Below are positions 13,167 to 18,987 of a DNA stretch of 18,987 bases, piece after piece. Both the position numbers and the translations under genes were made by a program. Positions within the stretch are counted from its first letter, which is position 1; each line of letters begins with the position of its first letter. The stretch covers positions 1 through 18,987 of the forward strand of contig MHGT01000007.1 in NCBI GenBank assembly GCA_001805695.1. The letters are read 5' to 3'. The notes beneath the pieces are model-generated. The model searched no databases. It was given only the letters and a program-made list of their open reading frames with translations, and was not told the DNA's origin. The stretch is from Omnitrophica WOR_2 bacterium RIFCSPHIGHO2_02_FULL_67_20 (lineage in GTDB: Bacteria > Omnitrophota > Gorgyraeia > Aquiviventales > Aquiviventaceae).

Positions 13167-13256
13167 CCCGTTAAGCCCGTTGTGCCCGTTGAGCCGGTTT
13201 TGCCGGTTCAGGCCAACGGGCTCAACGGGCCTAACGGACTCAACCGGCCCAACGGT
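13167..13256 (+). repeat. Five direct plus five inverted 9-mers filling the ptsN-yvcK gap
   Basis: Five consecutive 9-base units of CCCGTTGAG type occupy 13167-13211. Five units of the complementary CTCAACGGG type occupy 13212-13256, with no spacer between the halves. The element begins right after the ptsN stop and ends three bases before the yvcK ATG. It is also open in the yvcK frame from GTG 13182. Confidence 0.9.
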
Positions 13257-13259
13257 TCC

Positions 13260-14543
13260 ATGAAGCCGATGCAGTTTCTGAAGTGGCTGTACCCCGGCAT
13301 GCGGGTCAAGCGGTGGCTGGGCATCGCCCTCGCCGGGGTCCTGTGCTTCGGCATCGGCTCAGCGCTGCTGCCGGTCGAAGGCGGCATCCTCCTCCGCCTG
13401 ACCAGCCTCGTCCTGCTCCTCACCGGCTTGATGGGCCTCGTCTTCGGGGTGGGCCTGATGGTCCGCTCGCTCCTCGAGGCGGTCACCCCCGGCCACTCCG
13501 GCAGCCTGGTGGAGCTCGTCTTCCAGCAGCGCTACCTCGAGCGCGGCCCGAAGGTGGTCGTGATCGGCGGGGGAACGGGGCTGTCGACGCTCCTGCACGG
13601 CCTCAAGAAGTACACCACCAACATCACCGCCATCGTGACGGTTGCCGATGATGGAGGCAGCTCCGGCCGGCTGCGGCAGGAGTTCGACATGCTCCCCCCG
13701 GGCGACATCCGCAACTGCCTCGTGGCGCTGGCGGACACGGAGCCGCTGATGCAGCGGCTCTTCCAGTACCGGTTTGCGGAGGACTCCGCCCTCCAGGGCC
13801 ACAACTTCGGCAACCTCTTCATCACCGCCATGACGAAGATCACCGGCGACTTCGAGCGCGCCGTCCGCGCCTCCAGCAAAGTCCTCGCCATTCGCGGACG
13901 GGTGGTGCCGTCGACGAATACCAAGGTCCGGCTGGCGGCGGAGCACGTGGACGGCACCGTGACGCTCGGCGAATCCAAGATCTCGAAGGCGCCTGCGGCC
14001 ATCCGCCGGATCTACCTGGAGCCGACGTCGTGCCAGCCGACCGAAGACGCGCTGGCGGCCATCCGGGACGCCAACGCCGTCGTGCTGGGCCCCGGCTCGC
14101 TCTACACCAGCATCATTCCCAACCTGCTCGTGGAGCGGATGGTGGACGCCATCGTGACCTCGAAAGCGCTGAAGATCTATATCTGCAATGTGATGACCCA
14201 GTCCCGGGAGACGCACGGCTTCGGCGCGAGCGATCACATCCGGGCGCTCGTCGCGCACACCAATCCCGGCATCGTCCAGCTGTGCATCGTCAACACCGAG
14301 CCGGTGCCCGACGCACTCCTTGAGCGGTACCGGGAGGAGGGAGCCTACCCCGTGGGGGCCGACGTGGAGAAAATCCGCTCCCTCGGCTACCAAGTGGTCG
14401 CGGACAACATCATCAGCACGGAGAACTACGTGCGGCACGACGCCGACAAGGTCGCCTCCATCATCATCCAGCTCCTCGTCGGCTCGCGCGTGCCGCTGGC
14501 CGCGCAGGGCGTAGCGGGTGGCCGGAGCCAGACGGGAGAATGA
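13260..14543 (+). CDS. yvcK: YvcK/CofD-family gluconeogenesis factor with N-terminal membrane segments
   Basis: YvcK proteins bind UDP-sugars and are needed for growth on gluconeogenic carbon sources and for cell-envelope balance in Firmicutes and relatives. The Rossmann-like motifs are clear: GGGTGLS at 103-109, then IVTVADDGGSSGRLR and LPPGDIRNCL. From ATG 13260 the protein has 427 residues. Two hydrophobic stretches at about 19-39 and 43-65 precede the domain, so this version is probably membrane-anchored with the domain in the cytoplasm. An upstream GTG at 13182 would add 26 residues from the 9-mer repeat (LNGPNGLNRPNG-like) and is less likely. No clear ribosome-binding site is left upstream of ATG 13260. 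The stop overlaps the next palindromic element. Confidence 0.92.
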   Translation: MKPMQFLKWLYPGMRVKRWLGIALAGVLCFGIGSALLPVEGGILLRLTSLVLLLTGLMGLVFGVGLMVRSLLEAVTPGHSGSLVELVFQQRYLERGPKVVVIGGGTGLSTLLHGLKKYTTNITAIVTVADDGGSSGRLRQEFDMLPPGDIRNCLVALADTEPLMQRLFQYRFAEDSALQGHNFGNLFITAMTKITGDFERAVRASSKVLAIRGRVVPSTNTKVRLAAEHVDGTVTLGESKISKAPAAIRRIYLEPTSCQPTEDALAAIRDANAVVLGPGSLYTSIIPNLLVERMVDAIVTSKALKIYICNVMTQSRETHGFGASDHIRALVAHTNPGIVQLCIVNTEPVPDALLERYREEGAYPVGADVEKIRSLGYQVVADNIISTENYVRHDADKVASIIIQLLVGSRVPLAAQGVAGGRSQTGE

Positions 14544-14686
14544 TCCCACCACCTGCGCCGGCCTGCCGGTGGCAGGCCCGAATGCCAACAGGACCGACAT
14601 GAATTCCACGCATCGCGCCGCCGCATTCGTCGCGGCGGCCCACGAGCAATACGCAACGAGCCGCCGTGTGGCGCAGGTGGTGGGAT
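14543..14686 (+). repeat. 144-bp palindromic element joining the yvcK stop to the GH57 start
   Basis: Perfect 17-bp arms ATCCCACCACCTGCGCC (14543-14559) and GGCGCAGGTGGTGGGAT (14670-14686) bound the element. Its first base is the last base of the yvcK stop and its last two are the AT of the GH57 ATG. Two internal hairpins are GCCTGCC/GGCAGGC (14561-14577) and GCCGCCGC/GCGGCGGC (14617-14639). The right arm supplies the G-rich AGGTGGTGGG before the GH57 start. It shares ends and internal blocks with the korA insert. Confidence 0.85.
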
Positions 14687-14688
14687 GA
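14599..14688 (+). CDS. Possible 29-residue peptide coupled to the GH57 gene
   Basis: An ATG at 14599 has AGGA at 14590-14593, five bases upstream, and opens a 29-codon frame rich in Ala and Arg. Its TGA (14686-14688) overlaps the GH57 ATG as ATGA, the usual geometry of translational coupling. It lies inside the palindromic element and could be accidental. No homology is recognised. Confidence 0.25.
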   Translation: MNSTHRAAAFVAAAHEQYATSRRVAQVVG

Positions 14689-16793
14689 GCGCGCCCGTCA
14701 CCCTGCTCATGGCGGTCCACTGCCACCAGCCGGTCGGCAACTTCGGCTTCGTCTTCGAGGAGGCGTTCGCGAAGGCGTACGATCCCTTCCTCGCCGCGCT
14801 GGAGCGCCACCCCGGCGTGCGCCTCGCACTCCACTACAGCGGCTGTCTGCTCGACTGGCTGGCGGAGCACCGGAGCGCGTTTCTGGACCGCGTGCGCGCG
14901 CTGGTCCGCCGCGGGCAGGTAGAAATACTCGCCTCCGGGTACTATGAGCCGATCCTCCCGCTCATCCCGGAAGCGGACCGGCAGGGGCAGCTGGCCGCCA
15001 TGCGCGAGGCCATCCGCCATCACTTCGGCGATGACGCGACGGGGGCCTGGCTCACCGAGCGCGTGTGGGAGCCCGACCTGCCGGCCACCCTCTCAAGGGC
15101 GGGCCTGCGCTATACGATGGTGGACACCAACCAGTTCGCGCCGGCCCGCCCCTGGCTGCCCCGCGCGCTCCAGGTGCAGGACGACGCCTTCTGGGATCTA
15201 CTGGGCTACTACGCGACCGAGCACGCCGGCGAGTCGGTCTTGCTGTTTCCCGCCTCGAAGCGGCTGCGCTACTCCATGCCCTTCGCCCAGGTCGGCGAGA
15301 CGCTCGCGTTTTTGAAGCGGCTGCAGCGGCAGGAGCCGGTTGCCGTCACCTTCGCGGATGACGGCGAGAAGTTCGGCCTCTGGCCCAAGACCTACCGGTG
15401 GGTCTATGAGGAGGGCTGGCTGGACCAGTTCTTCAGCGCGCTGGAACGGGAGAACGAGTGGCTTGCGACGACGACCTTCCGCGACCACGTGAAGGCCGAG
15501 CCGCCGTCCGGCCGCGTCTATCTGCCCTGCGGCAGCTATGAGGAGATGCTCGAGTGGTCGGGCGGCTATTTCCGGAACTTCTTCACGAAGTATCCGGAGG
15601 CAAGCGCGATGGAGCAGAAGATGCTCCGCGTGAGCAGAGCGATCACCATGCTGAAAGAGGATCAGGGATTGGGGATCAGGGATCGGGGCAAAGGCCGGAA
15701 ACCCCGAACCTCGAACCCCGAACCCCGAACCAAGGAGCGCGAGCAGTTGCTCCAGGAGGCGGAGCGGCAGCTATACGCGGGGCAGTGCAACTGCGCCTAC
15801 TGGCACGGCGTCTTTGGCGGGCTCTACCTCTCCCACCTGCGGCGCGCCGTCTACGCGCATCTCTTGACCGCCGAGCGGCTCGCCGGCCAGGCGGCCGGAC
15901 GGGAGGCGGTGGCGAGGGTGCTGGACGCGGACGCGGACGGACAGCCGGAGTGCGACCTGGCGACCCCCGACATGCGCCTCCTGCTGGATCCGGCCGAGGG
16001 CGGCACGATCACGGAATGGAGCCTCTACGAGCCGGCCGTCAACCTCCTCGACACGCTCAGCCGCCGGCCTGAACCATACCACGAGAAGCTCCGGACGAAG
16101 GCGGCGCACGCCCAAGCGGCCGCCGGCTCCTCGCCCACCAGCATCCACGACATCCTGGGCGTCAAAGAAGCGAACCTCGACGCGCACCTCCTCTACGACA
16201 GCCACCGGCGCAGCGCCTTCCTGGACTACGCGTTTCAGGCCATGCCGACGCTCGACGAGGCCGTCCGCTCAACCTGGACGGAGCGGCGGCTGTGGCCGTC
16301 CGGCCCATTCTCGCTGCTGCCGCCGTTACCCCGGCGCGGCGCCGCGGAGCCGCTGAGCGTCCGGATGGTCCGCGAGCTGCCGGGCGGGGGACAGATCCGC
16401 AAAACAGTGCGGATGGAGGCCGCCTCCCCCGCGCTGGACTGCGCGTATGAGCTGGAGGGGACGGAGGCCCGCGTCGTTGCGCTGGAGTTTAACCTGTCGC
16501 TGCGCGATGAGCGCTTCCTCACGCACCCGGGCGAGCTGACGGCGGCTGCGCAGTGGACGCTCGCCGAACCGTCGCTCGGCGTCAGCCTGCGCCTCGTCCT
16601 GGATCCTCCGGCGACGCTGTGGCACTTTCCCGTGGAGACGGTCTCCGAATCGGAAGAGGGGTTGGAACGGACGTATCAGGGGCTGGCCGTCATCTGTCTC
16701 TGGAGCGTTCCTCCCGGATCTTCCTGGCGGAGCCGCGTCCGATGGGAAGCCCGCCGGTCACCTGATTCCCCATTCCCCATTGGTCATTGTTGA
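14685..16793 (+). CDS. GH57 alpha-amylase / 4-alpha-glucanotransferase with an in-frame repeat insert
   Basis: The 702-residue enzyme belongs to glycoside hydrolase family 57 and should cleave or transfer alpha-1,4-glucan chains such as glycogen. The five conserved regions can be traced: HQPVGNF (14-20); WLTERVWEP with nucleophile Glu125; FADDGEKFG with acid/base Asp at 225-226; and YLPCGSYEEMLEW. The C-terminal part, from about residue 440, resembles the beta-rich DUF1925/DUF1926 region of Thermococcus-type 4-alpha-glucanotransferases. There is no signal peptide, so it acts in the cytoplasm. Residues about 325-349 come from a heptad palindromic repeat placed between two helices. The last residues may come from ATTCCCC heptads at 16765-16788. 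The stop overlaps ptsH by one base. Amylase and transferase cannot be separated from sequence alone. Confidence 0.9.
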   Translation: MSAPVTLLMAVHCHQPVGNFGFVFEEAFAKAYDPFLAALERHPGVRLALHYSGCLLDWLAEHRSAFLDRVRALVRRGQVEILASGYYEPILPLIPEADRQGQLAAMREAIRHHFGDDATGAWLTERVWEPDLPATLSRAGLRYTMVDTNQFAPARPWLPRALQVQDDAFWDLLGYYATEHAGESVLLFPASKRLRYSMPFAQVGETLAFLKRLQRQEPVAVTFADDGEKFGLWPKTYRWVYEEGWLDQFFSALERENEWLATTTFRDHVKAEPPSGRVYLPCGSYEEMLEWSGGYFRNFFTKYPEASAMEQKMLRVSRAITMLKEDQGLGIRDRGKGRKPRTSNPEPRTKEREQLLQEAERQLYAGQCNCAYWHGVFGGLYLSHLRRAVYAHLLTAERLAGQAAGREAVARVLDADADGQPECDLATPDMRLLLDPAEGGTITEWSLYEPAVNLLDTLSRRPEPYHEKLRTKAAHAQAAAGSSPTSIHDILGVKEANLDAHLLYDSHRRSAFLDYAFQAMPTLDEAVRSTWTERRLWPSGPFSLLPPLPRRGAAEPLSVRMVRELPGGGQIRKTVRMEAASPALDCAYELEGTEARVVALEFNLSLRDERFLTHPGELTAAAQWTLAEPSLGVSLRLVLDPPATLWHFPVETVSESEEGLERTYQGLAVICLWSVPPGSSWRSRVRWEARRSPDSPFPIGHC
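15658..15731 (+). repeat. Heptad palindromic repeat inside the GH57 gene
   Basis: The left half is four units of GGGATCA/GGGATCG type (15658-15688). The right half is four units of CCCCGAA, one with a single change (15702-15729). CCCCGAA is the complement of the GGTTCGG unit at 4023-4050 in another phase. The reading frame stays open through the insert, adding roughly 25 charged residues. Confidence 0.85.
16765..16788 (+). repeat. Short ATTCCCC heptad run at the GH57 3' end
   Basis: ATTCCCC occurs twice in tandem (16765-16778), followed by ATTGGTC and ATTG. It encodes the last residues of the GH57 protein. Its seven-base unit length matches the other heptad repeats, but it is short. Confidence 0.4.
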
Positions 16794-17077
16794 TGCCCGC
16801 CGTCCAGCGAACCGTCACCGTGATTCACCGCCAGGGCTTGCATGCCCGGCCGGCCGCGCTCTTCGTCCAGTTGGCGAAGACCTTCCAGAGCCGCATCACG
16901 GTCAAGAAGGGGCGCAAGATCGTGGATGGCAAGTCCATCATGGGCCTGCTGACGCTGGCCGCCGGCCGCGGAGCGCGGATCGCCATCGTCACCGATGGCC
17001 CGGATGCGGCCGACGCCCTGGAGCGGCTCGTCGAGTGCGTCACGCAACCGCTCGAGGAGGGGCCGGAGCACACGTGA
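16793..17077 (+). CDS. ptsH: Phosphocarrier protein HPr
   Basis: HPr passes phosphate from PtsI to EIIA proteins. The 94-residue product has the active-site histidine His17 in GLHARPA. It also has Ser48 in DGKSIMGLLTLAA, equivalent to the regulatory Ser46 phosphorylated by HPr kinase/phosphorylase in Gram-positives and many other bacteria. Retention of that serine motif suggests, but does not prove, that an HPr kinase exists elsewhere. The start ATG 16793 overlaps the GH57 stop by one base (TGATG) and the stop overlaps the ptsI start in the same way. The three genes are therefore almost certainly one translational unit, tying glucan breakdown to the PTS relay. Confidence 0.95.
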   Translation: MPAVQRTVTVIHRQGLHARPAALFVQLAKTFQSRITVKKGRKIVDGKSIMGLLTLAAGRGARIAIVTDGPDAADALERLVECVTQPLEEGPEHT

Positions 17078-18819
17078 TGACTTCCCTCAAAGGCATCCCC
17101 GCCGCTCCGGGCGTCGCGATGGGCAAGGCGCTCTTCTTCGACAGCGAAGCCGTGTCCGTGCCCCGCCGCCCCATCACGCCGGAGCAGGTCTCGGCCGAAG
17201 TCCTGCGTTTCGAGGAGGGGCTCATCAAGACGCGGCACCAGATTCTCGGCATCCAGAAGAAGGTGTCCGAGGAGCTCGGGCAGGAGCACGCGGAGATCCT
17301 CAACGCCCATCTGCTCGTCCTCGAGGACCAGTCGCTGCGGGAGGAGATCATCCAGGGCCTCAAGGCCCACCTCCTCAACGTCGAGGCGATCTTCAACGAC
17401 GTCATCCGGCGCCATCTGCGGGCGTTCTCCAAGACCGAGGACGAGTACCTCCGCGAGCGCACCGCGGATATCGAGGACGTCCGCAAGCGCGTCCTGCGCA
17501 ACCTGCTCGGCCAGCAGTCGGACACGCTGGCCCACCTCGAAGAGTCGGTCATCATCGTGGCGCGCGACCTCTCGCCCTCGGAGACGGCGCAGATGCACCG
17601 CAGCCACGTGCTCGCCTTCGTGACGGACATCGGCGGCCGGACGAGCCACACGGCCATCATGGCCAAGTCGCTCGAGATCCCGGCGGTCGTGGGCCTCGAG
17701 GTGGCGACGAAGCGGATCCAGAAGGGCGACTTCCTCATCGTGGACGGCACGCGGGGGGAGGTCATCATCGACCCGGACCCGCCGACGGTCAAGCGCTACG
17801 AGGTCGAGCAGCGGCGCCACCAGGAGGTCAACCGGCAGCTCCTCCAGCTCAAGGACCTGGCGGCGGAAACGCTCGACCGCCACACGGTGGTCCTGTCCGC
17901 CAACATCGAGCTGCCCGACGAGGTGCCCTCGGTGATCGCGCACGGGGCCGCCGGCATCGGCCTCTTCCGCACCGAGTTTCTGTACCTCAACCGCGGCGAC
18001 TTCCCGACCGAAGAGGAGCAGTTCCAGGCCTACAAGACGGTCGTCGAGCAGCTCAAGCCGCACCCCGTCATCATCCGGACCATGGACCTGGGCGGCGACA
18101 AGTTCCTCTCGCCCCTGCGGTTGCCCTCGGAGATGAATCCCTTCATGGGCTGGCGGGCGATCCGCTTCAGCCTGGCGCGCCCGGACATTTTCCGCATCCA
18201 GCTGCGCGCCGTCCTGCGCGCCAGTGTGGCCGGCAACCTGAAGCTGATGTACCCGATGATTTCCGGCGTGGAGGAGCTGCGCCGCGCCAATGAGATCCTC
18301 ACGGAAGTGGAGCAGGAGATGACCCGGGAAGGGATCCCGTTCAACAAGGACCTCGAGGTGGGGGCGATGATCGAGGTGCCCTCCGCCGCGATGACGTGTG
18401 ACTTGCTAGCACCAGAGGTGGACTTCTTCTCGATCGGGACGAACGACCTCATCCAGTACGCCCTGGCGGTGGACCGGGTGAACGAGAAGATCGCCTACCT
18501 CTACGAGCCGACCCACCCTGCCATCCTCCGGCTCGTCAAGCGGATCATCGACACGGGCCACGCGGCGAACATCTGGGTCGGGATGTGCGGCGAGATGGCC
18601 GGCGAGCCCGTGCTGAGCCTGCTGCTGCTCGGCATGGGGCTGGACGAGTTCTCCACCTCGCCCGTCCAGTTGCCGATCATCAAGCAGGTCATCCGCTCCG
18701 TCGAGCAGTCCTTCGCGCAGTCCGTCGCCGAGCAGGTGCTGAAGCTGCGGACGGGCAAGGAGGTGGAGGCGTTCCTCCTCGCCAGCCTGAAGCAAGTCGC
18801 GCCCGTCCTCGTCGAATAA
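17077..18819 (+). CDS. ptsI: Phosphoenolpyruvate-protein phosphotransferase (PTS enzyme I)
   Basis: Enzyme I takes phosphate from PEP and gives it to HPr. The 580-residue product has the full domain order: N-terminal HPr-binding helices (about 30-145), the swivelling phosphohistidine domain with His191 in GGRTSHTAI, and a C-terminal PEP-binding barrel. In the barrel, LFRTEFLYL, MDLGGDK, GAMIEVPSA and SIGTNDLIQY are visible, with the acid/base Cys504 in GMCGEMAGEP. Length and motifs are those of a functional EI rather than the GAF-fused PtsP. It overlaps ptsH by one base. No EIIB or EIIC permease gene is visible, so its visible endpoint in the window is the PtsN-like EIIA at 12681-13166. Confidence 0.96.
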   Translation: MTSLKGIPAAPGVAMGKALFFDSEAVSVPRRPITPEQVSAEVLRFEEGLIKTRHQILGIQKKVSEELGQEHAEILNAHLLVLEDQSLREEIIQGLKAHLLNVEAIFNDVIRRHLRAFSKTEDEYLRERTADIEDVRKRVLRNLLGQQSDTLAHLEESVIIVARDLSPSETAQMHRSHVLAFVTDIGGRTSHTAIMAKSLEIPAVVGLEVATKRIQKGDFLIVDGTRGEVIIDPDPPTVKRYEVEQRRHQEVNRQLLQLKDLAAETLDRHTVVLSANIELPDEVPSVIAHGAAGIGLFRTEFLYLNRGDFPTEEEQFQAYKTVVEQLKPHPVIIRTMDLGGDKFLSPLRLPSEMNPFMGWRAIRFSLARPDIFRIQLRAVLRASVAGNLKLMYPMISGVEELRRANEILTEVEQEMTREGIPFNKDLEVGAMIEVPSAAMTCDLLAPEVDFFSIGTNDLIQYALAVDRVNEKIAYLYEPTHPAILRLVKRIIDTGHAANIWVGMCGEMAGEPVLSLLLLGMGLDEFSTSPVQLPIIKQVIRSVEQSFAQSVAEQVLKLRTGKEVEAFLLASLKQVAPVLVE

Positions 18820-18857
18820 CCGCCATGCACCAGCCGGATTTTATCCAAAATTAGCCG

Positions 18858-18987
18858 ATGGCGATCACGGCAATTCTCCTGGCTGCCGGCTACGCGACGC
18901 GGCTCTACCCGCTGACGAAGGACCGGCCGAAGGCGCTGTTGCCGCTCGGCTCCGGCACCATCCTCGACGGGGTCATCCGCACGCTTC
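18858..18987 (+). CDS. Sugar-1-phosphate nucleotidyltransferase, N-terminus only
   Basis: The first 43 residues show the nucleotide-binding start of the NTP_transferase family: AILLAAGYATRLYPLTKDRPKALLPLG, close to the GXGTRLXPLT...KPKXLLP consensus. The conserved Arg and Lys of that motif are present. Such enzymes activate sugar-1-phosphates to NDP-sugars (for example glucose-1-phosphate to dTDP- or UDP-glucose). The gene is cut by the window edge, so the substrate cannot be assigned. ATG 18858 is 38 bases after the ptsI stop, with no strong ribosome-binding site in between. Confidence 0.85.
   Translation, partial: MAITAILLAAGYATRLYPLTKDRPKALLPLGSGTILDGVIRTL

Noticed and set aside
14540..14690. 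Target-site duplication around the yvcK-GH57 palindrome
   Set aside because: Flanks next to the CCCACC/GGTGGG ends are ATGAT and ATGAG in the wrong register for a direct duplication longer than two bases, unlike the ACA pair at the korA insert.
13359..15023. Minus-strand open frame spanning yvcK and the start of GH57
   Set aside because: It runs across two real plus-strand genes and a palindromic element, with no domain motifs or ribosome-binding site supporting it.
18824..18853. Nine-codon frame between ptsI and the nucleotidyltransferase
   Set aside because: Too short, with no convincing ribosome-binding site. Frames of this length are expected by chance.

Overview
The window looks like one stretch of a GC-rich bacterial chromosome. 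Every protein gene I accept, and all four tRNAs, lie on the + strand. The gene set suggests an anaerobic or fermentative bacterium: a two-subunit ferredoxin-dependent 2-oxoacid oxidoreductase, a DhnA-type class I aldolase, an archaeal-type phosphoglycerate mutase (ApgM), a GH57 glucanotransferase, and PTS phosphotransfer proteins with no sugar permease in view. The gene content and heptad repeats remind me of GC-rich Omnitrophota-like candidate phyla. That placement is an impression and was not tested.

Layout: DUF971 protein (69-410), apgM (539-1747), pepA (1869-3359), folE (3389-4003), CbiX-like chelatase (4006-4629), thiC (4666-6129), unknown 79-aa protein (6119-6358), class I aldolase (6492-7430), Rieske protein (7445-7750), korA (7863-9737), korB (9697-10551), aspartase/fumarase family enzyme (10594-11973), tRNA-Arg/Lys/Leu/Gly (12165-12612), PtsN-like EIIA (12681-13166), yvcK (13260-14543), GH57 enzyme (14685-16793), ptsH (16793-17077), ptsI (17077-18819), and the start of a sugar nucleotidyltransferase (18858 to the edge).

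Functionally, ApgM, the aldolase, the GH57 enzyme, the YvcK carbon-flux factor and the PtsI-HPr-EIIA relay form a central and storage carbon theme with a probable regulatory PTS. KorAB and the Rieske protein add low-potential redox chemistry. FolE, ThiC and the CbiX-like protein belong to cofactor synthesis.

The most unusual content is not a gene. The window is peppered with small palindromic elements of at least six sequence families, occupying most of the longer intergenic gaps and also entering reading frames. Open frame is kept through inserts in korA (8191-8271), the GH57 gene (15658-15731), the thiC 3' end (5973-6070) and the N-terminus of the CbiX-like gene (4021-4100). One family has a conserved 37-nt head (33/37 identical between 461-497 and the minus strand of 12361-12397) followed by a hairpin whose arms differ at each site. 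A 14-mer from that head, CGGCTCSGSRTCAC, recurs in two further elements. Another element is five direct 9-mers abutting five inverted 9-mers and fills the whole ptsN-yvcK gap. The closest known parallel in behaviour is the Rickettsia palindromic elements, but the sequences here appear to be different. No transposase, CRISPR array, rRNA or phage gene is visible.
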